From: Polyangiaceae bacterium
GTDB taxonomy: Bacteria > Myxococcota_A > Polyangia > Polyangiales > Polyangiaceae
Assembly (NCBI GenBank): GCA_013361525.1
Contig: JABFXY010000163.1
Coordinates: 1-64,000 of the forward strand
Direction of reading: 5' to 3'
Length of the DNA stretch: 64,000 nucleotides
The notes below the pieces were generated by a model that saw only the letters and a list, made by a program, of their open reading frames with translations, was not told where the DNA came from and ran no database searches. A program made the translations under genes and the position numbers. Below are positions 42,707-50,822 of this stretch, in pieces. Each line of letters opens with the position of its first letter. The first letter of the stretch is position 1.

Positions 42707-43398
42707 GTTCGGTGCTCTCGCGCGGCGACCCATGCGACGTGCGCGCGCACGGTCATGTAGGCGAGCGCGAGGAGGCCGCCGAAGAGCGCCGTCACGCCGA
42801 GCACGCGCGGATGTTGATGCGGCTCGAGGAGCGAGTCGATCGCGATGCGAAGGATCGGCGCGTGCAGAACGTCCCAGCTGTTCCACCGAAGAAAACGACC
42901 GAGGTAGATCCCGTAGGCGCAGGCGAACCACACGACGACGACGAAGCCCCAGGCGACCGTGCGGCCCCACGTCGTCTTCACGATCTCGTGGACGTCGCCC
43001 ATCGACCGAAAGCCGAGCGCGATCCCCGTCGCCGCGCAGGAGAGCAAGAGCGCCAGGTCGAACCACAAAGGCACCGGTGGCTTCGTCCCGAGGTGAAACA
43101 GATCCGTGACGAGGTACGGCGCGTTGGGCAGAAACAAGATCCAAACCGCGAACAGCAGCACGTGCGGCATGCGTGCCCGAAACGTCGCCGGGCGCCCGCT
43201 GCGCTCGTGCAACAGACGCAACGCCGTGCTCGCGCCGAGCGGAATCACCGCGAGAAACAGGTTCCATGGCAAGAACACGTAGGTGCGGTTCTCCGCGTAG
43301 AGGACGCGCACGATGACGAGCGCGAGGCTCCAAACGACGAGGCCTGCGAACGGGAGCACACCTTGCACCTCGAAGCGGAGCTTTTCATCGCGAGTCAT
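42703..43398 (-). CDS. DUF1361 integral membrane protein
   Basis: 231 residues from ATG 43398. Six to seven hydrophobic segments with the DUF1361 sequences TYVFLPWNLFLAVIPLG, LPNAPYLVTDLFHL, WFDLALLLSCAATGIALGFR and YLGRFLRWNSWDV. Family function unknown. It overlaps the GH5-like gene by GTGA, suggesting a joint envelope or polysaccharide-related role. Confidence 0.88.
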   Translation of the reverse strand: MTRDEKLRFEVQGVLPFAGLVVWSLALVIVRVLYAENRTYVFLPWNLFLAVIPLGASTALRLLHERSGRPATFRARMPHVLLFAVWILFLPNAPYLVTDLFHLGTKPPVPLWFDLALLLSCAATGIALGFRSMGDVHEIVKTTWGRTVAWGFVVVVWFACAYGIYLGRFLRWNSWDVLHAPILRIAIDSLLEPHQHPRVLGVTALFGGLLALAYMTVRAHVAWVAAREHRT

Positions 43399-43505
43399 CG
43401 CGCGAACTGAAGCACGCTCGCGAGGGGGCGGCGGTGACCTCGTTGTGGAAGTTTCGTGGACGATTCGTTCAGAACGCCCCCGAAGCACGGTTTCGTCCGC
43501 GCCGA

Positions 43506-44291
43506 CTACGCGAACGCGCCGTGGATCCCCGCCTCGACGGACTTGAAGCCGCCCCGCTCGTTCGGGGTCAGCGTGAAGTCCGAGTAGGCATCGATTCCGG
43601 CCTCGTGGATCACCATCTCGGGTCGACCGTCGCCGTTCATGTCGAGGACGGAGAGCGGGGTGAAGACGGTTCCCGCGATGTCTTTGCCGGGAAGGATCTC
43701 GTGGATGACGGTCCACGTGCCCTTGTCGAGGCGAAAGACGGTGACCGCGCGACCGCCCGCGACCGCGAAGGTCTCACCGCTCGGCATCGTCCACGTGATC
43801 AGGCGCTTCGAGAGCGGCGCGTCCTTTTCCTTGTTGTCGCCGCGCGCGACCACCTTGTCGCGCTTCTTCACCAGCTCCTCGAGGTCTTTCGACGCCTTTT
43901 CGGTGAGCTTTGCCGCCTTCAAGTCCATCGCGACGTAATCGCCGCGGACGAAGATACCGGCGCCGTCGCGGCCCGACGTCGTCTCGAGGACGAGCTCGTC
44001 GCAGTTCGTCACGTCGTAGCGTTCCATCCCTGTCACACGCGCTCGACCGACGACGCGGCCGAGCTGGTCGACCGTGTTCCACAGACTGTTCGCCGGCGCC
44101 CAGGTCCTGCACGCCGATTCCTTCGGCGTGGCGACGACCTTGTCTTTGACGACGGCGAGCGGGCCGTGCGGGTCCTTGCCGAGAAACTGTACCTCGGTGG
44201 GGGCGGCGGTCTTTTTTGCCTTCGGCCGCGCGAGCGACGTGGACGGCGCGAGCGCCAGCAGGGCCGCGAGAACGAAGCCGATCGACCGCAT
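43506..44291 (-). CDS. Secreted protein with an FG-GAP/VCBS-like motif
   Basis: 261 residues. Clear signal peptide (VLAALLALAPSTSLA). The C-terminal part has a Ca-binding-like DMNGDGRPEMVIHEA, as in FG-GAP/VCBS propeller blades; a single copy suggests only a relic or a compact domain. Several Lys-rich patches are present. Function unknown; it lies divergent from the BON gene. Confidence 0.72.
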   Translation of the reverse strand: MRSIGFVLAALLALAPSTSLARPKAKKTAAPTEVQFLGKDPHGPLAVVKDKVVATPKESACRTWAPANSLWNTVDQLGRVVGRARVTGMERYDVTNCDELVLETTSGRDGAGIFVRGDYVAMDLKAAKLTEKASKDLEELVKKRDKVVARGDNKEKDAPLSKRLITWTMPSGETFAVAGGRAVTVFRLDKGTWTVIHEILPGKDIAGTVFTPLSVLDMNGDGRPEMVIHEAGIDAYSDFTLTPNERGGFKSVEAGIHGAFA

Positions 44292-44397
44292 TCAATCGGT
44301 CTACCCGAGGATGGCCACGCGGTGAAGTAAGCAGGGTCGGGTGCCACGGGCATCGGGTTTGCAGCCTCTTGGATGATCGGTTCACCGGAGGCGGACG

Positions 44398-44925
44398 ATG
44401 CGAAGGCGCGACGACCAGGAAGAAGGGTACGGGTTCGGCGGGCGCGGAATCGGCGACCGCCGCTACGAGCTCTACGAGCGCTGGCAGATGGGAGAAACGG
44501 ACGATTTTACGGGAGGCAGGCAGATCACACGGGGCGACTTCGGGCGCGACGAACGGAGCCGATGGGTCACGCGGAGCGATCACTTCGATCTGTCGACGGA
44601 CCTCGACGAACGAAGGATTCAGGGCCCCGTCGACCGCCGTCCGCTCCTGCCGGATCATCTGCAGCCGGTACATCTGAGGAGCTTTCGACCACGCGCGGTG
44701 CCGCGCTCGGACGTGCGGATCCACGACCACGTGTGCTCGATGCTCTGGGAGCGACGCTGGTTGGACACGAGCGACATCGATCTTCGGGTGGAGGACGGCG
44801 AGGTGTACCTCGCCGGCACCGTCCCCGAGCGCTGGATGAAGTTCGAAATCGAGAACGTCTGTGCTTCGGCCGAGGGCGTGATCGACGTGTCGAACGCGAT
44901 CAGGTTGAGGCGGCCGGTCTCGTGA
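44398..44925 (+). CDS. BON-domain protein
   Basis: 175 residues. The first 100 residues are charged and disordered-looking (RRDDQEEGYGFGGRG). The last 70 form a BON domain: VCSMLWERRWLDTSDIDLRV, GEVYLAGTVPERWMKFEIEN, EGVIDVSNAIRL. BON domains bind phospholipid. No signal peptide. The 3' end overlaps the convergent AsmA-like gene by 26 bases. Confidence 0.83.
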   Translation: MRRRDDQEEGYGFGGRGIGDRRYELYERWQMGETDDFTGGRQITRGDFGRDERSRWVTRSDHFDLSTDLDERRIQGPVDRRPLLPDHLQPVHLRSFRPRAVPRSDVRIHDHVCSMLWERRWLDTSDIDLRVEDGEVYLAGTVPERWMKFEIENVCASAEGVIDVSNAIRLRRPVS

Positions 44926-47479
44926 TCCGCGAGCGGCAAAGCCACTTCGTCGAGTCGAGCGCGAGATAGCGGCGGGCTTTGCCGAGATCGTCGAACGCGA
45001 ACGAGCTCGTCTGACGCCGGCCTCGCTCGCGGCCCTTCGCGGCGCGGCTCGTCGCAACCCACCCCTCGAGGAGCGCGCCTGCTCGCTGCGCGCTCAGGCG
45101 AAGGCGCAGCCCGTCGCACAGCCGCTTCATGCCCGGGATGGGCACCGTTCCGGCGAGCGAGATCGTGCCTGCCGTCGATCCACGCACGACGGTCGTCATG
45201 CCGGCGCGGCGCGCGAGGTCGACATCGAAGCGGAGCCGGCCGTCGAGCACACCGGAGACGTCGCCGTCGCGGTCCTCTACGATCTCCTGCGGGATGATCC
45301 GGCGGAGATCCACGTGGGTCGCTGCAACGCCGACGCGCAAACTGACGTTGCTGTCACTTCTCAGCCAACGGACGGCGTCCCCGCGCGAGGTCCGAGCGGC
45401 GAGCTGCAACGGCGAGACGACGGCGTCGCTCTCGCCGACGCCCAAGACGGCGACGAACCCATCGTCGTCGATCCGTACCGAGAGCCCTGCACCCCCATCC
45501 GAGCCGTCCGCCATTTCCACATCGGTGACATGGAGCGCTCCAGAGCCGACGGGGCGCATGACCGTGCCGCGCACGCGGAAGTAGCCCGACAGAACACCCG
45601 GCAGGTCTTCGAACGAGGAGCGGATCGACGAGAGCGTGTCGAGCGGACGAGAAGGAACCACCAACGTCAGATCGATCGACGGATCCGCGCCGCGCCGGAT
45701 CTGCCGAAAGAATCCCTTGCCCGCGATGCCGACGATCCCTTCGAGCTTCGCGAGGCGTTCGTCCTCGAGCTGCGCATCGACGACGAGGGTCGACGCGTGC
45801 TCGCCGATCTCGACGTCGACGACCGCGTCGTAGAGCCCGCGCGCAGGACCGGGCGGAAGCAGCTCCGTGACGGCGCCCGACGGGATCGCCGAGGGCAGAT
45901 GCCGCTCGATGCTTCCGAGGTGATCCGCCTCGAGGTGGAGCTTCGCGAACAGATCCTCGCGCGTGCCGCGGAAGCTCAGCTTGCCGTCCGCCCTGCCACC
46001 CCACCTTCGAACGCGCGCGAGCGGTCCGACATCGGGGAGGGAACGGAGCGAGCCGGGTCCCAGATCGAATGCACCCTCGTATTCGACACCGTCGAGGCCT
46101 CGCCCGAGCGGCGAGCGCGGAAAGGTCGCGGAGACCGTGCCCCGAACCAGGTGATCGCCGCCGGGCTCAGCCTCGAGCAAAACCGACGCGTCCGCGTCGA
46201 AGCCGAGGCCCATCTGCTTCGGCCGGAGCGATGCGTCGAGGTCCAACGTCTGGAGCGGACGCGGCTGCGTCGGCTCGAGCAGCGAAGCCTCGGCGCGCAC
46301 ACGAGCCGTCGCGGCGGGTCGATAGATCGAGCCGGTGAGCCGAAGGTCTGCTTCGATCGAGCCGTGCCGCGGGATCCGAGCCCGCTCGGCGACGGACGGC
46401 GGAACGTACTTCGTGAGGTCGCGGACGGCTCGCTCGGGCACGGTGATGCGCACCTCGAGCGGCCGGATCGGATCGATGCGCGGTCCAGCGCCGACGACGA
46501 CGATCGGGATCGACCCGTGCCAGCGGAGGATGACGTCGTCTCGTCGGTCTGCGTCGCGGACGACGATGTCGAGACCGAGGCTGTCGGGGGTGAGGCGCCC
46601 TCGGATATCGGCAGCGGCGCGGTCGCCGCCGTCGGCGCGGACCGTCGTGACGAGAACCGTGCCGGCGACCACGGGCGCTTCGAGCGTCCCGGTTCCGCGC
46701 AGCCGCCCCGTGACGAGCGCGTCGATCGAACGCGGCGTCCCGACGCCGGCGAGCGAGAGCACGTCGGAGACACGAGCGCCGTCGGCGCTCGCTTCGAGCT
46801 CGAACGCGGTCGTTTCGCGATCGTAGGAGCCTGTCAGCGTCGCCCGCCACCCATCGCCGTCGAGATCGAGGTGTTCGATCGCGATACGCGAGCCGGCGAG
46901 CCCGAGGCGACCGTCGACCCGATGGAGCGCGACGCTGCGCGAGCCCGGGGCGCGCGTACGAATCTCGATGTCCGTCATCGCGACGTGACGAAGCTCGATG
47001 TGTCGCTCGGGCGCGGCTTCGTGCGCAGGCTCACGTTCGGGCGGCTTCTTGGGTTTGGAGGGTTCCGCGCTGCCGCGGAGATCGATGAGCACCCCGCGCA
47101 TCGACAGGTCGTCGAGCGCAATCGCGTCGTCCGTCAGCAGCTCGAGCCAGTCGGCCGATCCCTCGAGCTCGTCGACGACGAGCGTATCGATACGGCCGAG
47201 ACCGCGAATGCGGAGGCCCTTCAAACGCACGGCTCCGAACAGCTCGTAGTCGAGCGCGCCGAGCTGCACCTCACCCGGCAGCTGTTTGCGGAGCCGCGCT
47301 TCGACGAGCGCCCTCGCGCGCTCTTTTCCGGCGTCGGTCGTGAGGTACACGAGGAAAGCCGCGGTCGCGACGAGCACGAAGCAGATCGTCCCGACGACGA
47401 CTTGGAGGGCGATGCGCAGGATTCGCAAGAGACGCGGGCGTCGCGCGCCGCCGATCACCTCGGCACGCTCGCCGGTCAT
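44900..47479 (-). CDS. AsmA/TamB-like envelope protein
   Basis: 859 residues. One N-terminal membrane segment (about 19-42), then the AsmA-type start TDAGKERARALVEARLRKQL, PGEVQLGALDYELFGAVRLKG, followed by a very long beta-rich body with repeated strand patterns. The family bridges inner and outer membranes for lipid transport or outer-membrane protein assembly. ATG 47479 has GAGGAG upstream. The last residues (SRITRPAAS) read through the BON gene end. Divergent from the crotonase gene across 47 bases. Confidence 0.87.
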   Translation of the reverse strand: MTGERAEVIGGARRPRLLRILRIALQVVVGTICFVLVATAAFLVYLTTDAGKERARALVEARLRKQLPGEVQLGALDYELFGAVRLKGLRIRGLGRIDTLVVDELEGSADWLELLTDDAIALDDLSMRGVLIDLRGSAEPSKPKKPPEREPAHEAAPERHIELRHVAMTDIEIRTRAPGSRSVALHRVDGRLGLAGSRIAIEHLDLDGDGWRATLTGSYDRETTAFELEASADGARVSDVLSLAGVGTPRSIDALVTGRLRGTGTLEAPVVAGTVLVTTVRADGGDRAAADIRGRLTPDSLGLDIVVRDADRRDDVILRWHGSIPIVVVGAGPRIDPIRPLEVRITVPERAVRDLTKYVPPSVAERARIPRHGSIEADLRLTGSIYRPAATARVRAEASLLEPTQPRPLQTLDLDASLRPKQMGLGFDADASVLLEAEPGGDHLVRGTVSATFPRSPLGRGLDGVEYEGAFDLGPGSLRSLPDVGPLARVRRWGGRADGKLSFRGTREDLFAKLHLEADHLGSIERHLPSAIPSGAVTELLPPGPARGLYDAVVDVEIGEHASTLVVDAQLEDERLAKLEGIVGIAGKGFFRQIRRGADPSIDLTLVVPSRPLDTLSSIRSSFEDLPGVLSGYFRVRGTVMRPVGSGALHVTDVEMADGSDGGAGLSVRIDDDGFVAVLGVGESDAVVSPLQLAARTSRGDAVRWLRSDSNVSLRVGVAATHVDLRRIIPQEIVEDRDGDVSGVLDGRLRFDVDLARRAGMTTVVRGSTAGTISLAGTVPIPGMKRLCDGLRLRLSAQRAGALLEGWVATSRAAKGRERGRRQTSSFAFDDLGKARRYLALDSTKWLCRSRITRPAAST

Positions 47480-47526
47480 GTGATCTCCTCCCCGCTCGGA
47501 GCGGCTCCGAATAGGATGCGCGCCTC

Positions 47527-48303
47527 ATGCAGGTTCACGCGGAGATCGAAGCAGGCGTCGCCACCCTCACCCTCGACGATGTGAAGCGGAAGAACGCGAT
47601 GAGCCCGGAGCTCGGCGACGCGCTCGAGGCGCGGGTCCGCGAGCTCCAGGCGCGCGACGACCTTCGAGCGTGTGTGCTCACGGGCGCGGGCGGCGCGTTC
47701 AGCGCGGGCGGCGATCTCGCGATGCTCGATCGGCTGCGAAAATCGAGCGCCGAAGAGTGCCGTGCGTTCATGTTGCGGTTCTACCAGCGCTACCTGTCGA
47801 TCCTCGATCTCGGCGTCCCGGTCGTGGCGGCGATCCAAGGGCCGGCGATCGGTGCCGGGCTCTGTGTCGCGCTCGCGTGTCATGTCGTCGTCGTCGACGA
47901 GGACTCGAAGCTCGCGCTGAACTTCGTGGAGCTCGGTCTTCATCCGGGCATGGGTGCGACCTACTTCGCCCCGCGGCTCGCAGGTGCTCAGCGCGGCGCA
48001 GAGCTGCTGTTGTCGGGCCGGCGGTTCGACGGTCGTGAAGCGGTGCGCCTCGGCCTCGCGCTCGAATCGACGCCCTCGGGCGGCGCGCTCGAGCGCGCGA
48101 CGGCCATCGCGCGGAGCTTCGCGAAGAACGGGCCGATGGCGGTCCGCGCGCTCGCCAAGTCGCTCGGGCCGGATCGCGAGGAGCTCGCGCGCGCGCTGGA
48201 GCTCGAGGCGGTCGAGCAGGCAAAGAGCTATGGCAGCGAAGATCTCGGTGAGGGGCTCGCGGCCGTTTCGGCGCGCAGAGCTCCCGCCTTTCGAGGGCGC
48301 TGA
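47527..48303 (+). CDS. Enoyl-CoA hydratase/isomerase (crotonase) family
   Basis: 258 residues. Crotonase fold with oxyanion-hole loop AGGAFSAGGDLAML and second loop IQGPAIGAGLCVALACHVVV, then the active-site helix NFVELGLHPGMGATYFAPR, where the Glu (FVE) is retained. It probably hydrates or isomerises an enoyl-CoA in fatty-acid or branched-chain catabolism. No other beta-oxidation genes are adjacent, so the substrate is open. Confidence 0.9.
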   Translation: MQVHAEIEAGVATLTLDDVKRKNAMSPELGDALEARVRELQARDDLRACVLTGAGGAFSAGGDLAMLDRLRKSSAEECRAFMLRFYQRYLSILDLGVPVVAAIQGPAIGAGLCVALACHVVVVDEDSKLALNFVELGLHPGMGATYFAPRLAGAQRGAELLLSGRRFDGREAVRLGLALESTPSGGALERATAIARSFAKNGPMAVRALAKSLGPDREELARALELEAVEQAKSYGSEDLGEGLAAVSARRAPAFRGR

Positions 48304-48352
48304 GCATCCTCGAATCGTCATGCGCGCGCGGCGGAGGCGGCCGCGCTCGCCG

Positions 48353-48856
48353 TCAGCGCCCGTACATCCCAATCAGCTTTCCTTCCGCGAGGGCGTGTCC
48401 TTCGATCGCGCGATCGAACGCGCTGCGGTTCGCACCGCTCTCGAGGTCGAGCGGTGCGTCGAGCGCGATGACACGAAACACGTAACGGTGCGGCCTGCCG
48501 CGCGGAGGGCTCGGTCCGCGCCAGCCCGTGTCGCCAAATCCGTTTTCGCCCTGCCGTATCCCGTGTGGAGCAGTCGTCGGAATCCCTTCCGGTAAGTCCC
48601 GCGTCGCTGGATCGATGTTCCAGGCGATCCAATGCGTGAAGAGACCCGACGGTGCGTCGGGATCCTCACAAACGAGCGCGAACGAGGCCGTGCCGGCGGG
48701 CGGCGCACCGAGCGTCAAGCGCGGTGAGAGATCGTCGCCGTCGGCTGTGTGGCGCCTCGGGATCGTGCTTCCGTCCGCAAACGCCACGCTGGTAATCGAC
48801 AGGCGCGCCGGCCCGGGCGTCCGAGCTCGCGATTGAAAGGTCTCGACTTGTCGCAT
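48353..48856 (-). CDS. YbhB/YbcL-type PEBP family protein
   Basis: 167 residues. Family signatures: LSITSVAFADGSTIPRRHT, the ligand pocket CEDPDAPSGLFTHWIAWNID, then GDTGWRGPSPPRGRPHRYVF and FRVIALDAPLDL. PEBPs bind anionic ligands; bacterial members are poorly understood. No signal peptide seen. It is the last of three leftward genes after BolA and the metallophosphoesterase, 89 bases from the latter. Confidence 0.9.
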   Translation of the reverse strand: MRQVETFQSRARTPGPARLSITSVAFADGSTIPRRHTADGDDLSPRLTLGAPPAGTASFALVCEDPDAPSGLFTHWIAWNIDPATRDLPEGIPTTAPHGIRQGENGFGDTGWRGPSPPRGRPHRYVFRVIALDAPLDLESGANRSAFDRAIEGHALAEGKLIGMYGR

Positions 48857-48945
48857 CTTCGACCTCCTCGAGATCGATGTTGCAACTCCGACACCCGCGC
48901 CGCTTCAGGATCGCGCGGCCCGATCGATGCAATCGTCGATGGGAG

Positions 48946-49779
48946 TCAGGTCCGCGCGAGCTGGTACCGAGCGCGCTCTTCGCCCTCGATTTCGACGAGG
49001 ACGCGGCTGCGCTCGACACGAACGATCGCGTTTGCGCGAGCCGGCCGGCCGGGAGCGTCGTCGTCGAGGTTCTCGATGAGACTTTGCACCGTCACGTAGG
49101 GGATGCCGCGGTGAACATCGAGATGGTTCCAGTGCAGGTGACCATTCACGACGAGGAGGACCTTGCCGCTCGCCTCGAAGATCTCTCGGAGGCGCTTTCG
49201 TTCTTGCACGAGACAGATGTGCGGACGGCCCTCGAACCAGCGGTTCCCGACCAGGACTTGATCGGCGGCGCTGTGATGCATGAAGACGATCGTCGGAAGG
49301 TTGGTCGCGGCGAGGTCCTGCTCGAGCCACGCGAGCTGCTCCGCCTCCACGAACACGCGCTGGTCCTTCTCCTCGTGGGTATGGAGCATGACGAGGTGCG
49401 CGCCGCCCACGTCGCGCGACCGGTACAGCTTGGGCACCGCGCCGGCAGCGTCGACCTGCGGGTCGTTCCAGGCTCGGGCGAGATCCACCTCGGTCATGAG
49501 GGCGTTGTCATGGTTGCCCGCGACGTGGATCACCTCCGCCTCGCATCCACCAAGGATGTCGACGACCCGCCGATAACGCTCACGGTCGAGGTCGAGCGTC
49601 TCGTCCTCGATGTCGTCCCCGAGGTTCACGACGACACCGGGACGGACGTCGCGGTTCATGCGCTCGACGAACGCCTCGAGGAGGGCGGGTGCCCGGTCGG
49701 TGAGCTTGCGAAGCTTGCCCTCGAAGGTCGCGGCCGGGCCGAAATGGATGTCGGTGACGACCCCGATCGTGAGGTCCAC
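48946..49779 (-). CDS. Calcineurin-like metallophosphoesterase
   Basis: 277 residues, GTG start at 49779. Metal ligands visible: VVTDIHFG, VNLGDDIED, VAGNHDNAL, IVFMHHSA and VVNGHLHWN. It resembles the 3',5'-cyclic nucleotide phosphodiesterase/purple-phosphatase-like cytosolic family; substrate unknown. It starts one base after the BolA stop, so the two are co-translated. Confidence 0.87.
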   Translation of the reverse strand: MDLTIGVVTDIHFGPAATFEGKLRKLTDRAPALLEAFVERMNRDVRPGVVVNLGDDIEDETLDLDRERYRRVVDILGGCEAEVIHVAGNHDNALMTEVDLARAWNDPQVDAAGAVPKLYRSRDVGGAHLVMLHTHEEKDQRVFVEAEQLAWLEQDLAATNLPTIVFMHHSAADQVLVGNRWFEGRPHICLVQERKRLREIFEASGKVLLVVNGHLHWNHLDVHRGIPYVTVQSLIENLDDDAPGRPARANAIVRVERSRVLVEIEGEERARYQLART

Positions 49780-49780
49780 G

Positions 49781-50122
49781 TCAGTGACCCGAGCCGGGTG
49801 TTTTGGTCGCGTCGCCCTTGCTGCCGCCGAGGCAGGCGGGCGAAGCCTGGACCTCGGGCGACCGGTTCCACTCCTCCGGCGTGAAGGCGGTGACGGTCAG
49901 CGCGTGAAGACCGCGCGACATCTCGTCCTTCAACAAGCCGTTCACGACCCGGTGGCGATCGATGCGGCTCTTGCCGCCGAACGCGTCCGATACGACGATT
50001 AGTTTGAAGTGGCTCTCCGCGCCTTTCGGCACGGAGTGCATCGACGACTCGTCGAGAACCTCGAGGTGCGTCGGATGAAGGCTCGTTTCGAGGGCGGTAC
50101 GGATGCGCTCCGCGCGGGTCAT
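49781..50122 (-). CDS. bolA: BolA-family protein
   Basis: 113 residues from ATG 50122. BolA fold: RIRTALETSLHPTHLEVLDE, GAESHFKLIVVSDAFGGKSR, IDRHRVVNGLLKDEM and GLHALTVTAFTPEEW, followed by a Cys-containing extension. BolA proteins work with monothiol glutaredoxins in Fe-S trafficking. In-frame sequence extends to 50236; the first 38 residues there are not BolA-like. No glutaredoxin is adjacent, but the metallophosphoesterase gene is tightly coupled. Confidence 0.85.
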   Translation of the reverse strand: MTRAERIRTALETSLHPTHLEVLDESSMHSVPKGAESHFKLIVVSDAFGGKSRIDRHRVVNGLLKDEMSRGLHALTVTAFTPEEWNRSPEVQASPACLGGSKGDATKTPGSGH

Positions 50123-50460
50123 GGGCTGGAACGTAGATCGCCCGCCGACCTTGGCGAACGACAAAGGCCGGTCGGCGTCGTTCGCGTCGTCCGGATCGAG
50201 CGGTTGCGTCGTCCGTCGGTCCGACCGGTTCGTCACCCGACGGCGGGGTCGCTTTCAGTCTCGGGAGCAGCTTTTTCAAATTCGCAACGTTGGCTGGTCC
50301 ACGCTGATCCAAGACGAGGGCTCGAAGATCCAGCCAAGGCGGACCCGCGACGGCCCGGAAACGAAAATCGCTCGGATTTTTGACAGCTCGTTTCGGACTG
50401 TGCTGTCCCTACGAAACATCGGTGACGTTGGCCCGGGTTGTGCTCAGGGGAGGCCGTCGT
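50123..50460. promoter_or_regulatory. Divergent intergenic region with a dyad
   Basis: About 340 bases between divergent BolA and the small protein at 50461. Contains TTGACA (50380-50385) and the dyad GACAGC/GCTGTC (50382-50387, 50402-50407) but no good -10 at standard spacing; GGGAGG precedes the ATG at 50461. No gene is supported. Confidence 0.35.
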
Positions 50461-50769
50461 ATGAAGCTCGGCGTGTTCATGCTCTGGACTGAGATGAGGG
50501 ACCTCCCCAAGGACGTTCCCGCCCGCGCTTTCGACGACCTACGGCCGTCGGTCGAGACGGAGGCCGCGCCGACCGTGGCCTCCGTCCGCCCCGCCAAGGC
50601 CCGGCTCAGTGAGCCGAAGATGGGTGAGCCGAAGATGGGTGAGCCGAAGATGGGCATGCCGAAGCTCGCTGCCTCGAAGGCCGCCCCGGACAGCAGCCGA
50701 GGGACGCGCAAGCCGGCGAAGAAGCGCCGCGCATCCGTCATCCTCGACGAGATCACGTCGATCTGCTGA
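50461..50769 (+). CDS. Small basic protein with an EPKMG tandem repeat
   Basis: 102 residues, ATG 50461 with GGGAGG upstream. A small N-terminal part (KLGVFMLWTEMRDLPKDVPA) is followed by a run SEPKMGEPKMGEPKMGMPKL encoded by exact 15-bp tandem repeats, then a basic tail (GTRKPAKKRRASVILDEITS). No family recognised. Low complexity and a strong ribosome-binding site suggest it is real but fast-evolving. Confidence 0.6.
   Translation: MKLGVFMLWTEMRDLPKDVPARAFDDLRPSVETEAAPTVASVRPAKARLSEPKMGEPKMGEPKMGMPKLAASKAAPDSSRGTRKPAKKRRASVILDEITSIC
50611..50655 (+). repeat. 15-bp tandem repeat, three units
   Basis: GAGCCGAAGATGGGT at 50611-50625 and 50626-50640, and once more at 50641-50655 with the last base C. 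It encodes EPKMG units inside the small protein. Confidence 0.85.
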
Positions 50770-50786
50770 GCGGCTCTGCGGCTTAG

Positions 50787-50816
50787 CGGCTCTAGAGCTG
50801 ACCGGCTCTAGGGCTG
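50787..50816. terminator. Terminator hairpin built from tandem 16-mers
   Basis: CTAGAGC (50792-50798), loop TGACCG, GCTCTAG (50805-50811) is a perfect 7-bp stem that extends outward with wobble pairs. It is formed by two tandem 16-bp units (CGGCTCTAGAGCTGAC and CGGCTCTAGGGCTGAC) between convergent genes. Confidence 0.6.
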
Positions 50817-50822
50817 ACGGCG

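Noticed and set aside
44373-44969. Plus-strand alternative frame over the BON gene
   Set aside because: Only the frame starting at 44398 yields the BON domain.
50787-50818. Tandem 16-mers as a possible CRISPR or iteron array
   Set aside because: Only two units with no spacers; they form a terminator hairpin between convergent genes.
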